29,152 bases of DNA from Hyphochytrium catenoides. Lineage: Eukaryota > Sar > Hyphochytriomycetes > Hyphochytriales > Hyphochytriaceae. Numbering within the stretch: the stretch's first letter is position 1; every line of letters starts with the position of its first letter. The stretch lies in assembly GCA_900088475.1 (NCBI GenBank), contig FLMG01001903.1, forward strand, positions 1 to 29,152, in the 5' to 3' direction. Position numbers and translations under genes: made by a program. Shown one piece after another: positions 13,001-22,550 of the stretch. The notes beneath the pieces are model-generated. The model was not told where the DNA came from and made no database searches. It was given only the letters and a program-made list of their open reading frames with translations.

Positions 13001-14511
13001 ATCTCTCTAGCAGTCTTCATATCCCAGACCTTAAGCATAGGGAACAAAGGAAGGAGATGGAGTTAGCTGAGAGTCCGACGGAGGAAGTTAGGTCAGATAA
13101 ATGTCACTCTCAGAAGTTCGAATTTGAACGCTGAAGACGAAGGGTTTATGCCTTTTTACCCTAATTGTATTGTCTCTAGCTCCGCTGAAAAGATGGGCGC
13201 CATCCCCAGTGAAGGTGAGAGTGGTGATATCTCCTCTGTGGCCGTCNNNNNNNNNNNNNNNNNNNNNNNNNNNNNNNNNNNNNNNNNNNNNNNNNNNNNN
13301 NNNNGGAGACAGGGTCTCGGTGTTCCAAATCTTTCATGCATCACAGCGCAGCAAGAAGTAAGACCAGCTTGTCATATCATGGGCCTTTTAACAAGGATTC
13401 AGCAGCACCTTGATAGAGCTATCTCGGCCAGCCGAGACCATTTTACCGCTAAGGGGGTCAAAAACAATTGAGAGAATGGGGGCTTTGTGCCCTGTAATCG
13501 TCTCCATGCACTTCCAGCCCTCACTAGCATCCCAAACCTGAGATGGGTGCACGCGAAAGTAAGAGGTAAAATGAGAGTGTCAGAGATAGTGTGGCCATGA
13601 GACAGAGTCGGGCCGTAATAAGCCTGCCTTCAGATAGCAGTCTTTGGATCCAGTCACAAGGGTTGAGCCTCCGTACACCCAGCAGCCGCAAAGCACGTCG
13701 GACTCGTGGGCATCAGGATGGTTGAGATGACTGTAATAAAGAAATGAGCAAACAGCCAACAGTGCTTCGAACGATTACGTAGAGCCAAAGAGATGCAACA
13801 AGCAAAGAGTGGTATGGATGCAGCTAAGAACAGTATACCCAACAAAGAAGTGCGAGTTGGGCGAGGACGAGTATAAAAGGAAGCCACAGGTATCTTACTT
13901 TATCTTCTGGACGCAAACTCCTTCTGCCACGTCCCACACCATAATGCCATCATAGCCCCCGGAGACAAGAAGATTATTGTCGGTGGGACTGAAAAGGAGG
14001 AAGCGCACCTGGCGATTGGAGAGTCATAAAGTAAAAGCAGGAGGCCACAGGTTGTCACTGGCGTCTCACCATCTCCGTATTCCCTGGCATGATCTTCTCA
14101 ACCACTATGTGGGACGTCCGGCCCTCTGCATCTGGTGGTGGGTCTACTTTGGCGCAAATATAGATTGATTTGTTGCCCGACATAAAGGCGAATCTGTCAT
14201 AAGCAAGGCATTAGCGTCCAGTAGAAGCGCTTGTCGCTAATCATTGATTAACTGACCGCTGCCCATTGGCTGACCATGCCAGAGGCGTCTCAGGCTGCAC
14301 GCCAATCACCTGAATAGGCTACGGTGCGGCTATTAGGATCTTCGCAAGAAGGCAGCAGTTCAGCTTTCACATAGGGAGGACTCACCTGATAGCAAATAGC
14401 CTTTGATGTCCGAAGCATCTCATTAAGGTTCTTTCTGCTGTCAGCCTTGCTGTGAAGAAAGTCCTTCACATTCAGCCCCGGGGTTGTAAAGCTGGTGTCA
14501 AAATGGGCCAT
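10095..14511 (-). CDS. WD40-repeat protein, probable double beta-propeller
   Basis: I read 18 exons on the minus strand, all in consistent phase: 14511-14386, 14309-14257, 14193-14070, 14008-13899, 13730-13628, 13537-13409, 13330-13160 (contains the N gap), 13029-12940, 12878-12697, 12536-12434, 12253-12153, 12097-11869, 11701-11572, 11402-11322, 11149-10989, 10881-10819, 10671-10459, 10352-10095. The product is about 808 aa. It has a roughly 60-residue N-terminus without repeats, then about a dozen WD repeats with typical GH...WD spacing (TGSKDCYLKVWDA, SAGRDSSIKIWN, VWDMKTAREI, YMFTCSVDATMKLWK, DHSVKVWRV, FSGSWDKSIKVWNA, LVTGFDDGMVKVW). A charged helical insert follows the YMFTCSVDATMKLW repeat (about 55 residues, EQSIEVGKKALDEIL). 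The C-terminal 75 residues are non-WD and basic. That repeat count suits two stacked propellers and a scaffold role. I do not recognise the orthologue. The exon joins near 12696, 11868 and 11571 are the least certain. Confidence 0.88.
13247..13304. other. Assembly gap (58 N)
   Basis: A run of 58 N lies inside coding sequence of the WD40 gene, between the repeat starting KIWNTETLS and the one starting DGHRGDITTL. With exactly 58 bases the frame stays open across the gap (26 + 58 + 87 nt = 57 codons). The distance from WN to the next GH would be about 14 residues longer than in neighbouring repeats, so the gap may hide a loop insertion or be mis-sized. Confidence 0.98.
13538..13627 (-). other. 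Non-canonical GC-AG intron in the WD40 gene
   Basis: The exon ends ...GACTGCTATCTGAAG and the next base pair is GC, not GT (CTGAAG|GCAGGC). The acceptor is CATCTCAG|GTTTGG. Splicing there restores the standard WD-repeat junction YLK|VWDASEGW in frame. No nearby GT gives the same junction. GC-AG introns are a known minor class of U2-type introns. Confidence 0.75.
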
Positions 14512-15190
14512 CTTTGCTTCTTCTGAACACCCTAATTGGGGTGATATCCTCTTGCACTAGCTTTGATTCACAGGCCCTTAAACCCCAGTCCTAGAGGACT
14601 TGACTGCACAAAGAATGGGTTCTGGAGCTTCACCACGACTGACTTTCGCAATAGTCTTCCTGACGAATCTCCGGATGCCTCCCAAGAAATTGGCAACCTT
14701 CCTTCTTCCGTTTTTTGGGCGTTGTGCTTGCTTGCAAAATCACTGCTTTGATAACTGATCGCTCCACAGCTAAGTTATTTAGTTATGTTGTATCGTTTTG
14801 GACAAGAAGAGAGAGAGACAGAGTGACGCTCACTAGAGAGAGGAAGAGGAGAGAGGAAAGAGACACAAAGGGCGAGCGAGGAAGTGAGACAGAGAGCGAG
14901 GGAACTAGAGAGAGCAAGCGAGAGAGAGAGCGCGCGAGAGAGAGACGACTGAGCGAGAGAGATAAGAGAGCATGAGAGAGAGAGAGAGGAGAGACAGAGA
15001 GAGAGAGAGAAAGAAGAGGGAGAGAGAGAGAGAGAGAGACGATTGAGTAGAACTGCAGGAAGTTTTGCTTCCTGGTTTGTGTCTCTTCATGTTCGATTCG
15101 AAGACGTGCACTGTCATTGTTAGTCGAGTGAGGGACTGCATCATAAAGAGCGGCACAGGCGCACAGTCAGCGGTCGTACCTCTTCATGTC
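14512..15190. promoter_or_regulatory. Divergent intergenic region
   Basis: This 679-nt region separates the start of the WD40 gene (minus) from the first ATG of the WW gene (plus) and should contain both promoters. Its right half is the GA-rich tract at 14805-15040. The open frame at 15065-15190 in front of the WW start has an in-frame ATG at 15089, so a start 34 codons upstream is possible. I see no other gene. Confidence 0.5.
14805..15040. repeat. GA-rich polypurine tract
   Basis: About 235 nt of nearly pure A and G on the plus strand, mostly GAGA with scattered C and T. The longest unbroken GA runs are near 14973-15010 and 15020-15039. The minus-strand open frame across it is a Ser/Leu low-complexity artefact. 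It sits midway between two divergent genes. Confidence 0.9.
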
Positions 15191-16223
15191 ATGGAGCCAT
15201 CAGCAGAAAGCTGGATGCCATGCATTGACAGGCACAGTGGGAGGACTTACTACTTCAATCCTCTCACCAGGCAAGTGAGTTGGGACAGGCCTTATAATGA
15301 GAACAGCTAACCTGCCGCACCTAGCGATGAAGGTCTGAGTCGGACACCATCGACAGAACTGGAGGACTCAAGCCAATATTACCTTGACAAAGCAATACCT
15401 ACCGTGCTTTCTGACCTTCGGAAAAGCAAGAAATACATTGATGACTTAGCCCACTACCTGAGCGTGAGCAGCGGCAATCAAGAATCATCGGGTACGACCT
15501 TCGATCTTGCCAAGGACTACGCAGAGGTAAGACGGAAGCTTGCTACTGTCATTAAGGGCTACTTATGTCTGCCATCATGTTAGAGCATGCTGACAGCGGT
15601 TGCCACGAACATGCATTGCGCTATGGCGAATGTAGTACGTTTGACTGCAATCCAGGTATTCCTCACCCAGGAAGGCATGTTTGCGCTAATTCCTTGTTAA
15701 TGGCTTACCTTCGCGTATTCTGTCCATGGGATAGCAAGCAGAAGTGGAGGACCTATTGGCACGGACAGCAACCATGACTCAGGTAACGATATGCTGACGA
15801 GGGTGATTCCTAGCTTTGCGTGATGCAATGACTGACACCATGCAAATAGCAAAATTCAGCGAATAGGCGAGCCTATGCAGCTTCTAAAGATAGGCTGTTT
15901 ATGCAAGCACCGAACACCAACAGCCCGCCCGTTTCTCGACAGAAGACGACAGGATGAGGGACTCTATTTGGGGCCCTAGCCGTCAATACCACTGTCGTCT
16001 TTTCGGACTGACACCACATGCTACCCCTGATTGGAGATCACGCTTCCAGGATTCTACGGCTGGTCTTGATCCAAGTCAGGAGGCATACATGCCACCGCAG
16101 CAATTCTCTCCTCCTAGTACACCGTCGGATAGTACCGCGTCCTTACGGCAGAGCTATTTGAAACGATGTCTGGCGTCCATCTCTCCACGACCGACTTCAT
16201 TCAAAAGAAAGAGGTATCCGTAA
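15191..16223 (+). CDS. WW-domain protein, N-terminal exons (3' end unresolved)
   Basis: The first exon starts at ATG 15191 and encodes most of a WW domain: first Trp in ESWMPCIDRHSGRTYYFNP, second Trp plus Pro in SWDRP. WW domains bind proline-rich peptides. Likely exons are 15191-15270, 15325-15526 (acidic and helical, with YYLDKAIPTVLSDLRKSKKY), 15735-15782 (QAEVEDLLARTATMTQ) and 15894 to about 16212 (Ser/Pro-rich, disordered), joined by GT-AG introns except the first. Reading straight through the first intron keeps the second Trp but meets TAA at 15308-15310. Splicing with an AG|GCAAGT donor at 15271 keeps the frame but removes the second Trp. The stop at 16221-16223 can be avoided by an AG|GTATCC donor near 16213, so the gene may continue into the coiled-coil exons beyond 17168. 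Confidence 0.5.
15271..15324 (+). other. Candidate alternative intron in the WW domain (GC-AG or GT-AG)
   Basis: Two overlapping donors share one acceptor (CACCTAG at 15318-15324) and one good branch point (CTAAC, 15307-15311). AG|GCAAGT at 15271 matches the GC-AG donor consensus and gives a 54-nt, frame-preserving intron. GTGAGT at 15275 is a textbook GT donor but gives a 50-nt intron that brings in a TGA at once. Retention ends translation at TAA 15308. Confidence 0.5.
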
Positions 16224-17167
16224 TGCCACTATAGATAGTGGTCGGCCACTTTGAATCCATTGCCCGGCTATGCATGGAGCTAGATAGCATGGCTGTTAGC
16301 TAAATTAGAAGCGCAAGCAAAACGCTGCATTCACCCTTCATGCTGGCTCCACACGGAGCATTTGCCTAACCTGCTACATTTGGAAGGATCAAGCTTGCCA
16401 GGGTCTTATCAGTCTCAGATTTCGGCATTTTTCAAAAAGTTACACTTGGCTTACTGCTCAAACCCCTAAAGAAAGCTTTATGATGGAACACAGACACTTC
16501 TTCATTGATGAGGCTGCTGTGCATTTCCTGCTCACGTCTTTCTCTGCTGCCTTTATAATATCCTTAGGTTGCATCTCTACAAAGATTAACTTCGTCCATT
16601 GGTGCTCCACACTGCGATCTCGATCGAAAAGAGGTCTTACGTGCATTCGTTTGCTTCTATAGCTTTCCAAGCAAGAGCGGGGAGCCTCATCTGAGGTCGT
16701 CAATCCGCTGCCTCTACTGCTGCATTCCTCATAGACAGGAATCGGCGTTACCGCCTATCAAAATAACGGATCCTTTGGAAAATCAATTATTATGATTCTC
16801 CATGTCGATAACCGTAGTAGTGGTTATCACTTATCCGCACGGTTACTGCCATTCGCTCCCCTGATTGAGTTGAAGCTCGAAGACGCATTTTAAGCGATAA
16901 GAATCTCAGCCAGACAAGGTGCGTGGGAGACGGAGACTTCTCTGCTGATACAAGGATCAATGGGCATAGCAGCAGCCATGGCAGGTGGACAAGGACGTTA
17001 GCCTTTACCTGTTACATGCCAAGGCTAGACAGCAGTGGACCCTGCCGCTGACATATGTGATACCAAGTAGCGGGGGCTTCAATAGCCCTCCACATACACA
17101 TGAAGAAGATGAATGCGATGTTCGGCCAACCATACTCTCATAGAGGTCCATAGTAGCTTGCCAGAAT
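16224..17167 (+). other. Gap between WW exons and coiled-coil exons
   Basis: No long open frame exists here. Short exon-like pieces on the plus strand include 16661-16693 (LSKQERGASSE between CTATAG and GAG|GTCGTC) and about 16931-16982 (a stretch with SADTRINGHSSSHG before CAG|GTGGAC). They could link the WW exons to the coiled-coil exons, or the region could be intergenic with a promoter for the downstream gene. Sequence alone does not settle this. Confidence 0.35.
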
Positions 17168-20100
17168 ATGCAGCCTGTCTTTCGCTCTGGCAGGCGCCGG
17201 ATCCAGCCGCCCGGAGAGAGCCCCTTGCAGACTCGCTCTCCTGCTCACTTGGGAACTGCATATGCCGATCAGAGAGTTGATGCGAACAAGAAAAGCGAGT
17301 ATGCTAGAGCCCTCGAGCAGCAGATCAAGGAGAAGGAGGAGCGTAGAAAGCGGGAAAAACTGCTTGATCGCGCTCCGCTGCCAGGAATGGTGGAAGGTCA
17401 GGGATGGAATCTCGCACAGCCGCATCAATCTGGCCTGCCTCTGCCTGAGTATGGCCACCCAGAGCCCATACAATCACAGCACCAAGTAGAGCAGGTTTAT
17501 CAAGAGGGGTATCCCCAACACTTTCCCTCTGCTCATTGGTATGAACCACAGCCTGCGAGCCCGCCTAAGCCCTATCACGCGGTCGGACAGTCCGATCCTA
17601 TAGCCCAATACCAGGCGGATCCACGATGGAACTATGCAGCTCCTCCTGCTCCATACACCGTTCCCTATCCAGCTGGGTCTCCACCTATCTCACCCATTCG
17701 AGGGCCCACGGGCGTTCCCTACGGCGCCTATAGTCATGCAAATGGCTACGCTCCCGGCTTTCCGAGCACATTTCATCCCGGAGCGCATCCTCTTCAGGTA
17801 AGCGAAGGCATATAACCTATCCTTCGAATCTCAGAATCCTAAGTAACCCATTCGCGCGTCAGTCCCACCCATACGGCCACCAAGCGTCCTACCCCAGCCC
17901 TCAGCATCATATCGTTCCCCAATCATTTTCCGTCATTGTACCGTCAGGGGCTCAGCAGGAGGTACGGATCGCACTAGGAAACACTGAAGACAATATGACA
18001 CTGATTGCAACCCTCGCTCTCACTAACTCATACCCCCTAGGACTCCAGTTATGCTTGGAATGTTGGAGGTGGAGGTCCTCAGCAGACATATGGGCAGATG
18101 ACGGCAATGGTAAGGGGAGAGGCTGCATCTTGAGTCCAGCAGAAGTTTGTAGCTCACCTGCACTCATATCCAACAGCAGCAAGCGGGAGCCCCTGGAACT
18201 TCTGCCCAAGGTGCTGCAAGTGACAAGTCTCATGTTAGCAACCAGCTTAAAAATGCACTGATGGAGCAAATTGAGGAGAAGAAGCGGCGAGTTGCTGAGG
18301 AAAAACGAAAGCAGTTAGAAGAGGAGATGAAGGATCTTCAGGTGGGTTTATTCTGGCGTGTACTGCATGCAGACGTAACTTGAGGGTACAGAGGCAGCCA
18401 AAAGAGCAAGGGTAGAGCGGACTATCAGGCAAGAAGAGAGAGACCCACCACGGCGATTGCTGCATTGTCTCATCATTCTATCCAGAAATATCAGCGTGAA
18501 CAGGAAGAGTATCACAGGAACCTGGAGAAGGAGAGGGTAAGTCTTTTCAACTTTTACTCCTGCTCTCTCTATGCTGATCCATATTGTACTCTCAACGCAG
18601 CTCTTTAAGGAAGCGAAGCGGGCGGAGGAAGCGCAGCAGGAGCTGGAGCGCCAGATAGAGGAAAATAAGAGACTAAAAGCAGAGGCAAAAAAGAGGTCAG
18701 ACTGGGTCAGCACCTGCCGTCACGCCATTCTGCCTCAGCATTGAAAATCCCTATCACTTCCCCTCCCAGGGAGCTAGATCGAGAGAAAGCGGAAGAGGAC
18801 AGGTTTCGCCATCAGCATCACTCTGAGAGCGTTCATCACGGAAAAATAAGCCCTGTCAAGCCGTTTACAGCCCTGGAAATGCCCATCCGACCATTGCAAG
18901 GTATCTGATCCTCTGCGAAACTTGCTATTATTTTGGTACTGATGGAGGTCACAGGCGTGCAGCACTCAGAGGAGTCTGGAGTCGCAAAAGGACCCTTTGC
19001 TTCCTCGTCGTCCCCTTTGAGGACTAGGTCTCCCCAGCGGCACTCCGGATTTCCTCTACCGATAGAAGTGCCTGTGTCACCATTTTCGGGGCATCTTGCG
19101 CATGGTGGCACAAACTCCTTGCAGCAATCAGAGCTGGAAGCTTCAGCTAATAGAGCTATGGAGACACAGGCGAGAGTCAAAGGAAGAGATAGTCCCTCTA
19201 AAGGAGACTCTCGCCTTGGGCACCTTTCTAATGCTAATCACGGCGACGACTTTCGGCATCCGCTGTCTCACTTCCGGCAGTCTCAGCCTGCTATCAGGAG
19301 CCTTGACGCACAATCTAATGACTTGTCGTATAGCAGTGTCCGTGGCTCGCCCTTAAAGTATAACAGCAACGGAAATCAAACCGCCGAACAAGGTGAGACG
19401 CGGTCACTTAGCTTTTTCTTGTTGTTGACAGGCTCTCTCTCTGCTCTAGTAATCCATGCTGTACCACAATCTGCACGCGATATCTCTCAACATCATCTTG
19501 ATCCTATAGAAAAGATCATTGAGGACTTGAGGCGTGTGGCATCGGAGGCTTTGGCACAGCAGAAAGCGGCTTGCGATGAAGTGGAACGGCTAAAGTTGGA
19601 ACTGAACCAACGGCAAGACCAGCATGATGCCTTAGTAATCTGATGCTCATACCAATCTCACTGCTCTTGTGCTCTTGAATTCATGGCAGGCCCTCAGCTC
19701 CCCAGTATACATCGTCAGGCTATCCTGGAGCCCAACCCCACCACCTTACCTCCGGATTGTCTGCAAACGAAGAGAGAGGGCAAAGGTACTCGAATCTTCC
19801 CGGACTGGAGAACCTAAAGGAATATCAACCGCCTCCTAAAGGCCTCGCGGTAGAGCATTACGGCCGGGATCAGCAGCTTGGCATGGAATATGCGGCCTCA
19901 AATCTAGACTCGCCTGACCTCTCAGAGATAGGCGTAGGGGGCACAGCTGTCCGATCTGCACTGAGTGCCAATCTCAGAGGTCACATTACCAATACCCCGC
20001 CTAGTCCAGCAAAGGCTTTCAGGGCAGAGCTGTCCCTCGTCTCCGAGAGCAAACTGGTCTTTCCGGAGGAGTTTCAGGAAGAAAGAAAACTTCGGCAGAT

Positions 20101-20908
20101 AACAGGAGAGCTCCCTACTGCGCTTATGGGCCTTAGTAGTCCCTCTCGGATCTCAAACCCCGCAGGAGCCGGAAGTGACAACGCTTCAGCTGCCGTGGAG
20201 ACTCGTTTCTTGCCCGCTGGTGATGATTCTTTAGGGGCAATGGTCAACAGAGTGACTGGAAGCCGTCAGAGAACATCTCCACTGGCGCAGCGTAGATCTC
20301 CCGGTAAGGGCCTTCTTTCTCCACAAAAATCAGGTAAGGCCACGCCACTTGTTTGTACTGACTGCCTTCGAGGAAATGAAGCTGAGTAGCATACCGCGCC
20401 TTATTAGGCGGAAACAACAAGGATCTGGCTTCTGGAGTAGGAGAGCCAGAGACTGTGGACATCGACGGCATTCACTTCTGCAACTTGGAAAAGCTGAAGA
20501 TTCTGGAGGTAGGAAATGCTGGTTGCAATATTCATGTTGCTTTCTAGCCCGATCAGCTTTCGATTCTTGAGTTTTTCTTTCAATCCTTTCTATTGCCTCG
20601 CATGATCGCTATGTCTCTTCTTTCGGACTTGCTCAGGTGCTCAACCTTGCCTATCCGATCCGCCGTCTGTGTCACTGCAGGCAGTGGAAGGCCGAGAGGA
20701 GTTTCGCGCCGAAGAGCTTGATATGCTTCTCAAGGCCTTCAGCGCAAAGCCGGTAAGCACTGTGTGCTTCTAGATCTTCCAACGATTCGTTTGCAACGAC
20801 TGAGACGTAACGGCTGCTATTTGTTACCAGACCAGACCCACAGTCTCAGCCTCTACGACAGAGAGAGGGCTCGTGGCTGACTCCACTTGGCTTCCCATGA
20901 GCTACTGA
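17168..20908 (+). CDS. Coiled-coil, proline-rich protein resembling centrosome/cilium protein CSPP1
   Basis: I read 13 exons in consistent phase: 17168-17797, 17863-17961, 18041-18109, 18177-18341, 18486-18536, 18601-18695, 18770-18900, 18955-19392, 19450-19634, 19706-20333, 20441-20508, 20681-20752, 20831-20908, giving about 902 aa. Residues 41-66 form a charged helix (EYARALEQQIKEKEERRKRE). Residues 70-245 are rich in Pro, Tyr, His and Gln. Residues 285-390 are a strong basic/acidic coiled coil (NALMEQIEEKKRRVAEEK). A Ser-rich linker follows, then a second coiled coil at about 575-621, another disordered stretch, and a conserved-looking C-terminus (EFRAEELDMLLKAFSAKP, STWLPMSY). Short repeated EQIxEK helices plus long disorder resemble CSPP1 and CCDC66, which are centrosome, spindle and ciliary microtubule proteins; that match is by pattern only. 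The start at 17168 is the first ATG in frame, but the gene could extend upstream to the WW exons. Confidence 0.72.
19393..19449 (+). other. 57-nt in-frame intron or exitron
   Basis: GTGAGA donor and CTGCTCTAG acceptor enclose 57 nt without a stop in the coding frame. Retention would insert 19 residues, mostly hydrophobic (SLSFFLLLTGSLSAL). An inner acceptor (TTGACAG, 39 nt) is also in frame. Splicing is more likely because the insert is pyrimidine-rich like an intron end. Confidence 0.5.
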
Positions 20909-21071
20909 TGATGGTCGCCCGTGTTGCAGTCACGCCTACTTCCCACTATTTATAACCATATTTATCGCAGATTGCCAGTGGACGCTAGTGAGGCTCTGCT
21001 GGCATTCCTATCTATGTGCAGGCTGCAGAGGTTGCCGAAGCGTCATCAAATATAAACTAATCACTTAATGT
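20909..21071. other. Short convergent intergenic spacer
   Basis: 163 nt between the TGA of the coiled-coil gene and the TAA of the minus-strand BART gene. The two 3' untranslated regions must be very short or overlap. I see no other feature. Confidence 0.6.
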
Positions 21072-21887
21072 TTAATTTTTATCCGTCTTAGATTCCTCCT
21101 CCTGCTGACGCTGCTTGCCTTCCTCTCTCATTAGAACCATGAAGGCTTTGTAATCTGTGGTTGCTAGGATGAGCTGGAGGCTCATGGACTCTAGAGCACT
21201 TCTTGGGTCTTCAGCTTTCTAGACAAATCAGAGACCTAAACGTTAGGAGCTGTCGTAAGTGAAGGAGGGAGTAGATTGGAGTGAGACAAAGAAGATATCT
21301 GTGGCAAGTTGGACAAGGGCACAGTGAGCAAATGGTGTTGCATAGGTTCCATGATGGCCCACCTTCGCACAAAGTTCATAGAAGCGGGCGCAAGGGACAC
21401 CTTCTTCTTTCATGAACTCTGTGTAGGAGGAAGGAGGAAAGACTGGGGTCAAGAGTGTCATCATAATTCCTTGTATGAGGGTTGATGGCTACCTTCCATC
21501 TTCTCTTCGAACAAGCTTATAAACTGTTGGTATGTAGACCAATGGCTATGCGTACAAAGAAGAAGCCGTTAGCTCAGTCATGGCTTTCTCGCGCCGAAAC
21601 AAGCCCTAGTATACCTGAGCTCATGGTCCTCCCCTCCTTCGATCTGATCATCTCTTAACCCTGCGAAATCTACACATCTTTCGGTGATGAAGCTATCCAA
21701 CGCCGCTGTTATCAAGATGAGTTTGCTGCTGGAGTTAGCCATGAGACTTGTCGGAAAAAGACAAGGACTTACCTTGGCATTCTTCATCAAAGAAGTGTCT
21801 TAATACTCTATCAACAATGCTATCTGTATCGACACTATCATCATCACTAACAGAGCTTTTTTTCTCCTCACCCTCCGAGTCACTCAT
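21072..21887 (-). CDS. CFAP36: BART-domain protein, CFAP36-like
   Basis: Five minus-strand exons in phase: 21887-21773, 21705-21615, 21545-21493, 21418-21363, 21218-21072, giving 153 aa. All four introns are GT-AG, 67-144 nt. The N-terminus is acidic and Ser-rich (MSDSEGEEKKSSVSDDD). A helical BART domain follows: DSIVDRVLRHFFDEECQ, then ALDSFITERCVDF, STYQQFISLFEEKMEEF, MKEEGVPCARFYELCAK and LQLILATTDYKAFMVLM. It ends in a charged tail (REEGKQRQQEEESK). The LDSFITERC...F segment and the following helices match CFAP36 better than ARL2BP. BART proteins bind the small GTPase ARL2 or ARL3; CFAP36 is a ciliary protein. The animal protein has a longer C-terminal tail. An in-frame ATG 51 nt upstream (21938) is an alternative start. 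Single exons are too short to be recognised without splicing. Confidence 0.78.
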
Positions 21888-22550
21888 TCTCTTTATTATC
21901 TGTCCCTGACACACAGCCCACTTTGGTACGCATTCCACTACCTAGCCCCCAATGAGATCACTAGAGATATCTACCCTTTGAGTCTCTGCCAGCAACAGCA
22001 GTAGGATCTGACGGGTTAGAGAGTCGTAAAATGCTAAACAATACGGAGTACGAAGAAAGCTTCAGAAATCACCATCTCCAAGTCTCAATGATCCAAAGGT
22101 CATGATGTTTGTTACACCAGGAAAAACTAATTTTATAGAATCAGAGCGAAGCCAATCCCTCAGTTATCGTAACCGGCTCCAAGCCAAGGATGTCTCAGTA
22201 AAGGTGATGATTTGGTTCTCTAAACAAGGCGGCAATCCGCTGTAAGTCAGTTGACTTTTACAACGATTCTGACCCTAGCTAGGGGCCGTCCAGGGGCTCC
22301 TTTATCGTCATTGGCCCGCTGAACATGCAGCGGTTTACTCCAGCCCTCCTCTCGGACTGGCTGGTGCTCTTCTAAAACAATGGCACGCTCTCCTGGTCTC
22401 CCTTCCCATGCCATCGTTGCTCTTGAGGCAGTCTGCAGATGCCGTGAGATGAAGATCTGACCCTCGTTGTCAGAAGCTGCATCTGTACATCTTCTTGGTT
22501 GACTGAACCCAGATCAGTCTCTTTTGAAGCCCTCCTTGTCATCTTGCATT
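21888..22550. promoter_or_regulatory. Divergent intergenic region
   Basis: 663 nt between the start codons of the BART gene (minus) and the succinate-CoA ligase gene (plus). It must hold both promoters and 5' leaders. An ATG at 22380 opens a short frame that ends after about 25 codons and is out of frame with the enzyme, so it would act as an upstream ORF if transcribed. No gene or repeat is evident. Confidence 0.45.

Noticed and set aside
14905-15156. Minus-strand Ser/Leu-rich open frame
   Set aside because: It is the translation of the GA/CT simple repeat.
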